Assembly (NCBI RefSeq): GCF_001314225.1
Contig: NZ_CP012697.1
Location: 3,596,001-3,660,000 of the forward strand
Length of the DNA stretch: 64,000 nucleotides
Direction of reading: 5' to 3'
DNA from: Microbacterium sp. No. 7
GTDB taxonomy: Bacteria; Actinomycetota; Actinomycetes; Actinomycetales; Microbacteriaceae
Below the pieces are notes generated by a model. The model had not been told where the DNA came from and searched no databases. It was given only the letters and a program-made list of their open reading frames with translations. Numbering within the stretch: position 1 is the stretch's first letter; every line of letters starts with the position of its first letter. Both the position numbers and the translations under genes were made by a program. Positions 1-8,804 of the stretch are shown piece by piece.

Positions 1-1649
1 TCGGTGAAGGTGCTTCCGCCCTCGCGGGCGGCGTGACGCAGCTCGGCGACGGCGCCTCGGGTCTCGCGACGGGCCTCGCCACGATCGCCGCGCACACGCG
101 CGACGCCGCCGCGGGCGCCGCGGAGCTCGCCGCGGGCGCCGAGGCCGGCGCCGCCGCACTCCGCGACGGCGGCCTCGTGCCCGCCGAGCTGACGGGCGTC
201 GCCGACCAGACCGCGCAGACCGCCGCGCAGTCGGCACAGGCCGCGGAGGGCGTCGCGACCGGGCTCGCCGGCCTTTCGGCGGCGTGCGATCCCGACGCGT
301 CGGGCGCCGAGTTCTGCGCACAGCTCGCGGCCCTGTCCGACGGCGCCGCGGGCGCGCGGGATGCCGCCGCGGGAACGCAGACGCTCGCCGAGCACACCGC
401 GGGCGGCCTGGCGCAGTTCGCCGCCGAGGCGCCGCAGGAGCTCGCCGGTCAGTTCGGGCAGCTCGCCGCCGGCATCCGCTCGCTCGCCGACGGGCTCGCG
501 CAGCTCTCGTCGGGCGTCGACGAGTCGGCGACCGGCGCGACGAGCCTCGCGGCCGGCGCCGGGGAGCTCGCCGCGGGCGCGGGCGACCTCGCATCGGGCG
601 CGGGACAGCTCGCCGGCGGGGCCGGAGAGCTCGCGACGGGCGCAGGAACCCTGTCGGGAGGCGCCGGGGAGCTCGCGACGGGTGCGGGGCGCGTGGCCTC
701 GGGCGCCGGAGAGCTCGCCGCGGGAACCGCGCAGCTGAGCGACGGCGCGGGCGCGCTGGCCGCGGGCGCGGGCGAGGCCGCCGGCGGCGCGGGCGTCCTG
801 GCCGACGGGGCCGGGGAGCTGGCCGGCGGCGCCGGGCAGCTCGCGGGCGGCGCGGGCGCGCTGAGCGAGGGGGCGACCTCGCTCGCCGACGGGGCCGGGG
901 AGCTCGCCGACGGCGTCTCGCAGCTGGCCGACGGCACGGGAGAGCTGGCATCCGGTCTGACCGACGCCGTGGCCGAGGTGCCGTCCTACACGGATGCCGA
1001 GGCGCAGAGCCTCGCGCGCATCGTCGCTTCGCCCGTCGCGGCGGAGGGCACGGGATCGTCGCTGTTCGGAACCTCGGCGATCCCGCTGCTCGCGGTGCTC
1101 GCGCTGTGGTTCGGCTCGCTCGCGAGCTTCGTCGCTCTGCGCGCCGTGCCGAGCCGCGTGCTGACCGCGCGTGCGCCGTCGGCGGTGCTCGCCCTGCGCG
1201 GGCTCGCGCCCGCCGCCGCGATCGGCGCGCTGCAGGGCGTGCTCGTCGCCGCCGTCGTGCAGCTCGCCGCGTCGTACGCGTGGGGCGAATGGGTGGCGTT
1301 CGCGGGCGTCGCGGTGGTCGCGGGCGTCGCGTTCGCGGCCGTGAACCAGGCGCTCGTGGCGGTCTTCGGCGGGGTCGGCCGGTGGATCGGCGCCCTCGTG
1401 GGCGTGCTCGTCGTCGCGACGGGCGTCGTGTCGACCGTGCCGGGCGTGCTCACCGGCTTCGCGTCGCTGCTGCCGACCGCCCCGGCGTACACGGCGCTGC
1501 TCGCCGCGCTGACGCCCGCGAGCGGCGTGGCCTCGGGCCTGGTCGGGCTCGCGGTGTGGGCGGCGCTGGCGTTCGTCGCGACGGTGCTCGCCGTCGCCGC
1601 GCGCCGCACGACCTCCGCCCGCGCCGTGCTCACGGCATCCCCCGCCTGA
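1..1649 (+). CDS. YhgE/Pip-type membrane protein, 3' part (5' end outside window)
   Basis: The reading frame is open to the first base, so the true start lies outside the window; the GTG at 33 is only internal. Up to about nt 960 the protein is a repeat built on a 7-residue unit of the type GAGELAxG, interrupted once by a non-repetitive segment with two Cys (nt 190-350). Hydrophobic segments follow from about nt 1060 (begins SSLFGTSAIPLLAVLALWFG), about five in all, ending near the stop. Long Gly/Ala/Leu repeats before a C-terminal membrane domain are typical of the YhgE/Pip family, whose members include phage-infection and type VII secretion accessory proteins. The exact role here is unknown. 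The repeat may be a long extracytoplasmic stalk or coiled coil. The next gene is convergent. Confidence 0.8.
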   Translation, partial: GEGASALAGGVTQLGDGASGLATGLATIAAHTRDAAAGAAELAAGAEAGAAALRDGGLVPAELTGVADQTAQTAAQSAQAAEGVATGLAGLSAACDPDASGAEFCAQLAALSDGAAGARDAAAGTQTLAEHTAGGLAQFAAEAPQELAGQFGQLAAGIRSLADGLAQLSSGVDESATGATSLAAGAGELAAGAGDLASGAGQLAGGAGELATGAGTLSGGAGELATGAGRVASGAGELAAGTAQLSDGAGALAAGAGEAAGGAGVLADGAGELAGGAGQLAGGAGALSEGATSLADGAGELADGVSQLADGTGELASGLTDAVAEVPSYTDAEAQSLARIVASPVAAEGTGSSLFGTSAIPLLAVLALWFGSLASFVALRAVPSRVLTARAPSAVLALRGLAPAAAIGALQGVLVAAVVQLAASYAWGEWVAFAGVAVVAGVAFAAVNQALVAVFGGVGRWIGALVGVLVVATGVVSTVPGVLTGFASLLPTAPAYTALLAALTPASGVASGLVGLAVWAALAFVATVLAVAARRTTSARAVLTASPA

Positions 1650-1694
1650 CGCCCGCGCGGTCCGGCCCGCCCTCGCGCCTCACGCCCCGCCGAG

Positions 1695-1808
1695 ATGGTG
1701 GGATTCTCGTCGAGCAGGTGTCTTTCTCGCCGACACGGTGGGCACCGTGTCGGCGAGAAAGACACCTGCTCGACGCAGAAGGCACCGTGTCGGTGAGAAT
1801 CCCACCAT
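1695..1808. repeat. Nested intergenic palindrome, class I
   Basis: A perfect 30-bp inverted repeat (1711-1740 with 1743-1772, 2-nt centre) sits inside an outer inverted repeat (1695-1708 with 1795-1808). The core word is TTTCTCGCCGACACGGTG. It lies between the convergent yhgE-like and ccsB genes, so it could stop transcription from both sides. A degenerate relative occurs at 44215-44268. Apart from this element the gap 1650-1852 holds nothing recognisable. Confidence 0.85.
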
Positions 1809-1852
1809 GTCGACGGCGAACACCGCCACGGAGGCGGCCGGCGAGAGGGGCG

Positions 1853-2884
1853 TCAGTTCAGGCCGCTGTAGGCGTGCAGGCCCTTGAAGAAGGTGTTGAC
1901 GATCGTGGTGTTGAACAGCACGGCGGCGAAGGCGACGATCGACAGCCAGGCCGAGCGCGTGCCGCGCCAGCCGCGCGTCGCGCGGGCGTGGATGTAGCCG
2001 GCGTAGAGCACCCAGATGACGAAGGTCCACACCTCCTTCGTGTCGAAGCCCCAGTAGCGGCCCCACGCGTCGTTGGCCCAGATCGCGCCGGCGATGAGCG
2101 TGAACGTCCAGAAGATGAAGCCGACGATCGCGAAGCGGTAGGCGAGCGACTCCAGCGCGTCGGCGCTCGGCAGCGTGCGCAGGAACCGCAATCCACGGGC
2201 GGCGCCGTCCTTCGACGCGTCGGCGGCGATGCGCTCGCGCCGCGCCTGCAGCAGCTGCACGACCGAGAGCGCGAAGGCGAGCGCGAGGAACGCCGTCGCG
2301 AGGGAGGCCACGAACACGTGGATCACGAGCCACACGCTCTTGAGCGCGTCGGGCAACGGCGCCACCACGACGTAGTACGACACCGCCGCGCCGCCGAGCA
2401 GCACGACGACGAGGCCCGTCACGAACGCGCCGAGGAAGCGCAGGTCGTAGCGGAAGAGCACGGCGAGGTAGACCGCGATGACGAGCATCGTGCCGGTGAG
2501 GGCGAACTCGTACAGGTTCGCCCACGGCACCCGCTCCGCGGCGATGCCGCGCGTGACGTCGGCGCCCACGTGGAACAGGAAGCCCAGCACCGTGAGCGAC
2601 GTGCCGATGCGCGCCCACAGGTAGCGTGGACGCTCCGCGAGGCGCGCGTGCAGGGCCTTCTCGGCGTCGCGCTCGTCGGCGCGCACGCGGTCGATCGCGC
2701 TCGATCCGCCGGCGCCGACCGCCACGAGCTCGCGGGCGGGCACGGCATCCTTCGCCTTGACCGCCACATCGGAACGCCGCGCGAGATCGACCGTGTACGC
2801 GACGAACGCGAGCACGTAGATCGCGATCGCGGTCCACGTCATGAGCAGCGAGACAAAGTCGAGCGAGAACTCCGAGCCGGGCAT
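1853..2884 (-). CDS. ccsB: Cytochrome c biogenesis protein CcsB (ResC)
   Basis: Membrane component of the system II cytochrome c synthetase, which with ResB moves haem across the membrane and attaches it to apocytochrome c CxxCH motifs. The 343-aa protein has about eight hydrophobic segments. Near the C terminus is the haem-handling tryptophan-rich stretch WGRYWGFDTKEVWTF, the family's WWD-type motif, followed by H and further helices ending NTFFKGLHAYSGLN. The N terminus (MPGSEFSLDFVSLLMTW) fits an ATG at 2884. It is the last gene of a minus-strand set with resB, ccdA and a tlpA-like gene; 218 bp of repeats separate it from resB. Family assignment is firm. Confidence 0.95.
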   Translation of the reverse strand: MPGSEFSLDFVSLLMTWTAIAIYVLAFVAYTVDLARRSDVAVKAKDAVPARELVAVGAGGSSAIDRVRADERDAEKALHARLAERPRYLWARIGTSLTVLGFLFHVGADVTRGIAAERVPWANLYEFALTGTMLVIAVYLAVLFRYDLRFLGAFVTGLVVVLLGGAAVSYYVVVAPLPDALKSVWLVIHVFVASLATAFLALAFALSVVQLLQARRERIAADASKDGAARGLRFLRTLPSADALESLAYRFAIVGFIFWTFTLIAGAIWANDAWGRYWGFDTKEVWTFVIWVLYAGYIHARATRGWRGTRSAWLSIVAFAAVLFNTTIVNTFFKGLHAYSGLN

Positions 2885-2960
2885 GGCGTCAGTCTATGCC
2901 GGGACCCTATGAGCGATGGATGCCGCGGTCGCGACGCCGCGCAGCGGGAAGCGGGAAGGA

Positions 2961-3118
2961 TCTCGATACACCCGCGGCTGCGCCGCGGGCACTCGATCAG
3001 CGGGGCATACCACCCACGCCCACACCCCATCACACCCCCAGCGGGCATACCACCCACGCCCGCGGCCCATCACGCGCCCAGCGGGCACGCGCCCGCGGGC
3101 CGTCACGCCTCCAGCGCG
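2961..3118. repeat. Half BIME-like element plus 40-bp tandem repeat
   Basis: The ccsB-resB gap begins with half of the dispersed element found complete at 23350, 23628, 62191, 62423 and 63365: a TCTCGATACA word, a GC hairpin (CCCGCGG/CCGCGGG) and ACTCGATCAGCGGGG. It is followed by about 2.5 copies of a 40-bp unit starting GGGCAT/GGGCAC at 3003, 3043 and 3083. The last copy runs over the resB stop codon at 3103-3105, so the array probably grew from, or into, the end of resB. Confidence 0.75.
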
Positions 3119-4746
3119 GTGCGGTGGTCGCGGGCGAGATCGGCGACGGCGCGGGCGATGGCGGGGTCCTCGCCCCGGGCGAGGCCGGCGTACTCCACGA
3201 GGAGGCCGTCGTCCGACGGCGTCGCGCGCACCCACATGCGACGACGCGGCACGAACAGTCCCGCGAGCAGCCCGAGCGTCGCGAGCACCGAGAACGCGAG
3301 CACCCACGGCGCGCCGACGTCGCGGTGGATCGACAGCGACACGTAGCGCGGCACGCTCTCGGGCGCGCCGTCCGCCGTCGCGTCCTCGAACGTGATCGTG
3401 CCGCGGCCCCCGGGGATCTCGGCCGTCTCGCCGAGCAGGATCATGATCTCGTCGGCATCCGCGCCCGGGCCCGCGATCGGCGTCATGCCCGTCGGGTCGA
3501 GCGCGTACACGTTGCGCGGGATGCCGTCGTTGATGCCCAGGTCGCCGGCGAACACCCGCAGCGACACCATCGGGTTCACCAGCTCGGGCCACGCCGACGC
3601 GAACGCCCCCGACTCCTTCTGCGCCGCGGACGGGTAGAAGAACCCGACCATGCCGATCTGCTCGTCGAGCCCGTCGGCGATCTTGACGACGCCCATCGAC
3701 GTCATCATGGTGTCCTGCGGCAGGAACTTCACGGCCTCGCGGAACACGATGTCGCCGTCGGGGTCGCGCACCGTGAGGATCGGCGCGTACCCGTTGCCCA
3801 TGAGGTAGATGCGGTCGCCCGCGACCGTGAGCGGGTGGTTGACCCGCACGGCCTCCTCGCGCGGTCCCTGTCCCGGCTCGGTGACCGTCAGCCGCGCCGC
3901 GAAGTCGCCCGCCTGCCCCGCGCCGGGCTCGCCGAACGGGATGTACGACACGTCGAACCGGTCGAGCGCGAGCGAGTAGGGCGAGAGGTGGTCGGGGTCG
4001 ACGAAGCGCCCCTGATTGAACGACGAGTACCCGAGGCCGAGCGAGTTGACGAAGCTCTCGCCCTCCAGGATCACTGTCTGCCCCGTGTAGGTGAACCCGC
4101 CGCCGATGCCGACCGACAGCAGCACGCCCACGAGCGAGGCGTGGAAGACGAGGTTGCCCGTCTCGCGCAGGTACCCGCGCTCCGCCGAGACGGAGGCGGA
4201 CACCGATCCCGCACGCGTCGCGTCGTAGCGCTCGACGCGGTAGCCCAGCCTGCGCAGCTGCCCCTCGGCGACGTCGATCGCGTGCACGGCGGCGGCCCCG
4301 GCATCCTCCCCGTCGCGCAGCGGCACGATGTTCTCGGCGTGGTCGTCGAGCCTCGAGAGGCGCGCGGGCGTGCGCGGCGGACGCGAGCGCAGCGCCTTCC
4401 AGTGGTGCTTCGTGCGCGGGATGACGCAGCCGATGAGCGACACGAACAGCAGGATGTAGATCGCCGAGAACCACACCGACGTGTACACGTCGAACAGCTG
4501 CAGCGCGTCGAGCACGGGGAACAGGTCGGGGTTGTCGCTGCGGTACTGGGCGACGCCGTTGGGGTCGGCGCCGCGCTGCGGCACGATCGACCCCGGGATC
4601 GCGGCGATCGCGAGCGCGAGCAGCAGCACGAGCGCCGTGCGCATGCTCGTGAGCTGCCGCCACCCCCAGCGCAGCCAGCCGACGAGGCCCAGCTGCGGCT
4701 GCGAGATCGCACGCTCGTCGTCCACGTCAGAGGGGGAGCTCGACAC
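3103..4746 (-). CDS. resB: Cytochrome c biogenesis protein ResB
   Basis: Second half of the system II haem lyase, working with CcsB outside the membrane. The 547-aa protein has hydrophobic segments near residues 35-55 (ALVLLLALAIAAIPGSIVPQ), 80-105 and 175-200, then a large extracytoplasmic region with YTGQTVILEGE and FVDPD-type blocks, and a last helix near 490-510 (WVLAFSVLATLGLLAGLFVP) before a short basic tail. This is the normal ResB plan. The GTG at 4746 overlaps the end of ccdA by 20 nt, which indicates translational coupling; a GTG eight codons downstream is an alternative start. Confidence 0.95.
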   Translation of the reverse strand: MSSSPSDVDDERAISQPQLGLVGWLRWGWRQLTSMRTALVLLLALAIAAIPGSIVPQRGADPNGVAQYRSDNPDLFPVLDALQLFDVYTSVWFSAIYILLFVSLIGCVIPRTKHHWKALRSRPPRTPARLSRLDDHAENIVPLRDGEDAGAAAVHAIDVAEGQLRRLGYRVERYDATRAGSVSASVSAERGYLRETGNLVFHASLVGVLLSVGIGGGFTYTGQTVILEGESFVNSLGLGYSSFNQGRFVDPDHLSPYSLALDRFDVSYIPFGEPGAGQAGDFAARLTVTEPGQGPREEAVRVNHPLTVAGDRIYLMGNGYAPILTVRDPDGDIVFREAVKFLPQDTMMTSMGVVKIADGLDEQIGMVGFFYPSAAQKESGAFASAWPELVNPMVSLRVFAGDLGINDGIPRNVYALDPTGMTPIAGPGADADEIMILLGETAEIPGGRGTITFEDATADGAPESVPRYVSLSIHRDVGAPWVLAFSVLATLGLLAGLFVPRRRMWVRATPSDDGLLVEYAGLARGEDPAIARAVADLARDHRTALEA

Positions 4747-5488
4747 CGGCGATCACCCCCGTGAGCCGCGACATGAGCGTGCCCCACAGGCCGGTGGCCA
4801 TGAGCACGCCGAGCGCGATCAGCAGCACGCCGCCGACGACGTTGATGACGCGCACGTGCCGGCGGAAGAACGCGAGCGAGCGCGACGCCCAGCCGAAGCC
4901 GAGCGCGATGAGCACGAAGGGGATGCCGAGGCCCAGCGAGTAGGCGACGGTGAGCAGCACGGCGCGGCCGACGTCGGCCTGCGCGTAGGCGATCGTGAGG
5001 ATCGCGGTGTAGGTGGGGCCGATGCACGGCGCCCAGCCGATGCCCATCGCGACGCCGAGCAGCGGCGCCCCGACGAGCCCGAGGCCCGAGCGCACCTGCG
5101 GCTTGAGGGTGCGCTGCGCGAAGCCGAACACGCCGATGAAGACCAGGCCGAGGGCGATCACGACGACGCCGAGCACGCGCGTGATGACGTCCTGGTACTG
5201 CGTGAGCACGCGGCCGAGCGTGCCGACGAGCACGCCCATCGCGACGAACACGACCGTGAACCCCGCGATGAACAGCAGCACGCCGCCGAGCAGCCGCGCG
5301 CGGCCCGACGAGCCGCCGTCCGCGCCCCCGGCTGACGGCCGCTGACCCACCGCTCCCCCGAGGAACCCGAGGTATCCCGGAACGAGCGGCAGCACGCATG
5401 GCGACAGGAAGGAGATGAGACCCGCGAGGATCGCGACGGGCACGGCGAGCCACAGCGCTCCGTCGAGCACGACGGGGTTGGGGTTCAC
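4727..5488 (-). CDS. ccdA: Cytochrome c biogenesis protein CcdA
   Basis: Membrane thiol-disulfide transporter that carries reducing equivalents from cytoplasmic thioredoxin to extracytoplasmic TlpA/CcsX proteins, keeping apocytochrome cysteines reduced. The 253-aa protein has six helices with the two diagnostic cysteines, in FLSPCVLPLVPGYLGFLGG near residue 30 and GWAPCIGPTYTAI in the fourth helix region. The GTG start at 5488 was chosen because it overlaps the preceding tlpA-like stop in a GTGA arrangement and gives a protein of family length; the open frame continues upstream but has no coding character there. The gene overlaps resB downstream. Confidence 0.95.
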   Translation of the reverse strand: MNPNPVVLDGALWLAVPVAILAGLISFLSPCVLPLVPGYLGFLGGAVGQRPSAGGADGGSSGRARLLGGVLLFIAGFTVVFVAMGVLVGTLGRVLTQYQDVITRVLGVVVIALGLVFIGVFGFAQRTLKPQVRSGLGLVGAPLLGVAMGIGWAPCIGPTYTAILTIAYAQADVGRAVLLTVAYSLGLGIPFVLIALGFGWASRSLAFFRRHVRVINVVGGVLLIALGVLMATGLWGTLMSRLTGVIAGVELPL

Positions 5489-6144
5489 GACGGCTCCGCG
5501 ATGAGGTCCTGCACGACCGTGCGCAGGCTGTAGTCCTCGCGCACGGCGCCCAGATAGCGGGCGGCGACACGGCCCTGCTTGTCGAGCACGAGCGTGGTGG
5601 GCGCCGCGTTGACCTGCGTCCAGGTGATGAAGGAGAGCTTGAGCTCGGCGTCCTTCACCATGAGCAGCGACGGGTACTCGATGCCGAACTCGGTCTCGAA
5701 CGCGCGCGCCTGCTCGGGCCCGTCGTAGATGTTGACGCCGAGGAAGGCGGCGTCGGGCGACGTCTCCTCGTGGACCTGGCGCAGGATGGGCGCCTCGGTG
5801 CGGCACGGTGCGCAGCCCGCGAACCAGAAGTTGAGCACGAGCACCTGGCCCTCGTAGTCGGCGCTGCTGATCGTCTCGCCGTCGATGCCCGTGCCGGTGA
5901 ACGCGACGGGCTCGCCCCGGTCGGCGGCCGCGATCTCCTGGAAGGTGCCGTCGCCCGCGACGAACCCCTTGTCGTTCGTCTCGGTGTACGCGCCCGCGAT
6001 GCCGTCGTCGGCCGAGCACGCGCTGAGCGTGACGGCGAGCGCCAGCGCGGCGACGGATGCCAGAACGCGGGCGGCCCGAGAGGTCCTGCGCCGCGCGGTC
6101 ATGGGCCTCGGCGTCGTGGGCCGCGGGGTCGTGGGCACGGTCAC
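5485..6144 (-). CDS. TlpA/ResA-like thiol-disulfide lipoprotein
   Basis: Probable membrane-anchored thioredoxin-fold reductant for apocytochrome c, supplied by CcdA. The 219-aa protein has a basic N terminus, a hydrophobic stretch (VLASVAALALAVTLSACS) with a lipobox cysteine, and a thioredoxin fold with the CxxC active site in FWFAGCAPCRTEAP. A late cis-Pro region (NAAPTTLVLDKQGRV) is also present. The GTG at 6144 overlaps the phosphatase stop (GTGA) and is preferred; the ATG at 6102 would give a more compact signal peptide and is a real alternative. Its stop overlaps the ccdA start, so the two are coupled. Confidence 0.92.
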   Translation of the reverse strand: MTVPTTPRPTTPRPMTARRRTSRAARVLASVAALALAVTLSACSADDGIAGAYTETNDKGFVAGDGTFQEIAAADRGEPVAFTGTGIDGETISSADYEGQVLVLNFWFAGCAPCRTEAPILRQVHEETSPDAAFLGVNIYDGPEQARAFETEFGIEYPSLLMVKDAELKLSFITWTQVNAAPTTLVLDKQGRVAARYLGAVREDYSLRTVVQDLIAEPS

Positions 6145-6785
6145 ACCGCCCCCACGTCGATCGCGCCCGAGGTCGCGGCCGGCTCGGCGTAGGCGACCTC
6201 GCGCCAGCGGCCGCCGCCCGCGCCGCCGTCCTCGAGCACGAAGCTCGTGACGCTCGACAGCGCGCAGCGGCGCTTGCGGGGGTCGTGCCGCAGCGGCTCG
6301 CCCGCGACGGCGAGGTGCGTGATCCAGATCGGCAGCTGGTGCGACACGATCACCACGTCGCCGCCCGGGGCGGCGTTCCAGGCGTCGCGCATGGCGGCGT
6401 CCATCCGTGCGACGACCTGCGCGTACGGCTCGCCCCAGCTGGGGCGCGACGGGGCGCGCAGGTGCCACCAGTTGAGGGGGTTGCGCAGGGCGCGGCTCAT
6501 GCGCCGGCCCTCGAACACGTTGGTCGGCTCGATGACGCGCTCGTCGATGCGGGGCTCGAGGCCGAAGAGCTCGGTGAACGGCTCGGCCGACTCGCGGGTG
6601 CGCTGCAGCGGCGAGGCGACGAGCGTCGTGACGGGGCGGTCGAGGCCGCGCACGTGCTCGGCGGCGGCGCGCGCCATGCCGCGGCCCGCGTCGCTCAGCC
6701 GGTAGTGCGGCAGTCGCCCGTACAGCACGCGCTCGGGGTTGTGGACCTCCCCGTGGCGCACGAGATGGAGGCGATCGGCGGGCAC
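6141..6785 (-). CDS. Histidine phosphatase (phosphoglycerate mutase-like) family protein
   Basis: Member of the branch-1 histidine phosphatase superfamily. The catalytic LVRHGEVHNPE motif lies at residues 8-18. The second conserved Arg is seen in SPLQRTRESAEPF, and the second His in VVIVSHQLPIW. The 214-aa length is typical. Substrate cannot be told; members hydrolyse phosphosugars, phosphonucleotides or cofactor precursors. Genes of this type often precede the ccs/res cluster in actinobacteria, and this one overlaps the tlpA-like gene by 4 nt, so it is probably co-transcribed with the cytochrome maturation genes. Confidence 0.9.
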   Translation of the reverse strand: MPADRLHLVRHGEVHNPERVLYGRLPHYRLSDAGRGMARAAAEHVRGLDRPVTTLVASPLQRTRESAEPFTELFGLEPRIDERVIEPTNVFEGRRMSRALRNPLNWWHLRAPSRPSWGEPYAQVVARMDAAMRDAWNAAPGGDVVIVSHQLPIWITHLAVAGEPLRHDPRKRRCALSSVTSFVLEDGGAGGGRWREVAYAEPAATSGAIDVGAV

Positions 6786-6794
6786 CCGACCATC

Positions 6795-7616
6795 CTATGT
6801 GTGCGTCGTTATGGATGAGCCGGGAGCGCTCGCGTCCGCCGCGACCCCGTCCGTCGCGGCCTCCGCCGCGGGCTCGGCCTGCTGCTCGGCCAGCTGCTCG
6901 GCCGGGGACGTGGATGCCGGCTCCGCCGCCTCTGCCGGGCCCGGGACGCCGCCCGGTCGAGCGCCCTTCCTCGCCGCCTTCGCGGCCCACAGCCCCCGCA
7001 CGCGCGCGATCACGAACCACGCGACGGCGGCGCCCGCGACGACGATGACGATGTACTGCAGGACGTCGGTGTACTGCTCGACGACGGGCCACGCCTCGCC
7101 GAGGAAGAAGCCCGCGAGCACGAACACGGTGTTCCACACGAGCGATCCGATGCCCGTGAGCAGCGTGAACCGCCAGAGCGGCATGCGCGTGATGCCGGCG
7201 GGGATCGAGATGAGGCTGCGGAAGATCGGAATCATCCGGCCGAAGAGCACGGCCTTGCCGCCGTGCTTGGCGAACCAGGCGACCGTGCGGTCGATGTCCT
7301 CCGGATGCAGCAGCGGCACGCGCGCGGCGATAGCGCGCAGGCGGTCGAGACCGAGCAGGGCGCCGAGGCCGTAGAGCAGCAGGGCGCCGACGATCGATCC
7401 CGCGGTGGTCCACGCGATCGCCTCGACGAGCGTGAACGATCCGCGCGACGCGGCGAGGCCCGCCATCGGCAGGATCACCTCGCTCGGCAGCGGCGGGAAG
7501 ATGTTCTCCAGCGCGATCGCGAGGGCCGCGCCGGGAGCGCCGATGACGTCCATCAGGCCCACCGACCACTCGGCCAGCATGCCCAGCCAGGAGCCGTCGT
7601 TCGTCGTGTCGCTCAT
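6795..7616 (-). CDS. DedA/VTT-domain membrane protein
   Basis: DedA proteins are polytopic membrane proteins implicated in lipid carrier or phospholipid scrambling and envelope homeostasis. Visible here are the family's early ENIFPPLPSEVILPMAG motif (residues 41-57) and the FGRMIPIFRSLISIPAG motif, followed by helices and an Ala/Glu-rich cytoplasmic tail of about 50 residues. The ATG at 7616 (MSDTTNDGSW) is chosen over an upstream in-frame start because the extra 24 residues look non-coding. Nine nucleotides separate the stop from the phosphatase start, so it may lead the cytochrome maturation operon. Confidence 0.9.
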   Translation of the reverse strand: MSDTTNDGSWLGMLAEWSVGLMDVIGAPGAALAIALENIFPPLPSEVILPMAGLAASRGSFTLVEAIAWTTAGSIVGALLLYGLGALLGLDRLRAIAARVPLLHPEDIDRTVAWFAKHGGKAVLFGRMIPIFRSLISIPAGITRMPLWRFTLLTGIGSLVWNTVFVLAGFFLGEAWPVVEQYTDVLQYIVIVVAGAAVAWFVIARVRGLWAAKAARKGARPGGVPGPAEAAEPASTSPAEQLAEQQAEPAAEAATDGVAADASAPGSSITTHT

Positions 7617-7689
7617 CGGGTGTCTCCAGGGGTCGGGGAGGGCGCTCGGTGATCGCCGCGACCAGGGTGCGGACACGACGTGTCCCACC

Positions 7690-8691
7690 TTACGAGACGT
7701 TCCTTGCGGATTCCCTGGGTGCCGCGTCGGATCCGCCGGCCCGGCTGCGCCAGCGCGCGCGGGCCGACCGGAACCTCGCGAGCACCGGGTCGAACCGTCG
7801 CTGCACGAGCATGACGCTCAGCACGACGACGACCGCGCCGGCCGGCTCGTGCCATCCGAGACGCTCGTTCAGGAGCACGGCGCCGAGCACCACCCCCACG
7901 AGCGGCGTCAGATAGGTCACGGTCGCCGCGGCGAGCGAGCCCCACGCGACGATCACGCGCGTGTTCCACACGTAGGCGAGCCCGGTGCCGAGCACGCCGA
8001 GGGCGAGCAGGCTCAGCACGGGCACCGCGTCGAGGACCACCGGCGTCACCGCGACGAACGGCACGAGCACGACGGCGATCCCGGCCGCGGCCACCAGCTG
8101 CACGGAGGCGACGGCGAGCGGGTCGTGCCGGTGCCTGCCGGTGACGAAGCGCTGCATCCAGGCGAAGGCGAGGCCGTACGACGCCGTCGCGGCGAGGCAG
8201 GCGGCCTGGGCGGGCAACGAGGAGAGGAACACCGGGTCGGTGACCACGCGCCACACGCCCATGGTCAGCGCCACGCCGGCGACGCCGAGAGCGACGCCGA
8301 GTGCCTGCCACGCCGTGAGCCGCGCGCCGCGCACGGCGACGGTCGTCGCGATCGCGGTCCAGATGGGTGTCGTCGCGTTGAGGATCGCGCTCAGCCCGGA
8401 CGGGAGGAACATCCCCGCCCACGCGAACAGCAGGAAGGGCACGACGCACAGCAGGCCGGCGACGACGGTCAGATGCGCCCAGAGCCGGCGTTCCCGCGGC
8501 CAGGCCCGCCGGGTCACGAGCATCAGCGCCGTCAGGGTCGCCGCACCGATGAGGATGCGCCCGAGAGCCACCTGCGCGGGCGTGAAGGCCCCCAGCGCGA
8601 CCTTCATCAGCAGGAAGCTGGAGCCCCAGACGAGCGCCAGCGCCAGGTAGGCGGCGAGCGTCGCCGCGTGCCGGTCGTTCGTCGTGGGCAT
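7690..8691 (-). CDS. EamA-family (DMT superfamily) transporter
   Basis: Ten-helix drug/metabolite transporter made of two EamA repeats. The first repeat starts LALALVWGSSFLLMKVALG and the second contains SYGLAFAWMQRF, with GVVLGAVLLNERLGWHEPAG near the end, the usual second-repeat signature. About 333 aa from the ATG at 8691; in-frame starts at 8700 and 8721 would add only a few residues. The C terminus is a short basic tail. The substrate cannot be predicted. It stands alone on the minus strand, divergent from aspS across 113 bp. Confidence 0.88.
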   Translation of the reverse strand: MPTTNDRHAATLAAYLALALVWGSSFLLMKVALGAFTPAQVALGRILIGAATLTALMLVTRRAWPRERRLWAHLTVVAGLLCVVPFLLFAWAGMFLPSGLSAILNATTPIWTAIATTVAVRGARLTAWQALGVALGVAGVALTMGVWRVVTDPVFLSSLPAQAACLAATASYGLAFAWMQRFVTGRHRHDPLAVASVQLVAAAGIAVVLVPFVAVTPVVLDAVPVLSLLALGVLGTGLAYVWNTRVIVAWGSLAAATVTYLTPLVGVVLGAVLLNERLGWHEPAGAVVVVLSVMLVQRRFDPVLARFRSARARWRSRAGGSDAAPRESARNVS

Positions 8692-8804
8692 GCCCGCCAT
8701 CCTGCCGTCCGCCCCTGGCACGATGCTGGCGGGAATCGGCCATCGTGCCGCGGCCCACGGGCTCGGGAGGCACCGGCATCCGCCCCCGCGTAAGCTTGAC
8801 CCTC

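Noticed and set aside
284..3346. Very long plus-strand frames such as 284-3346, 2896-4764 and 25143-28676
   Set aside because: They run antisense or out of frame to genes with clear family motifs and consist of Arg/Ala/Gly-rich noise typical of high-GC shadow frames.
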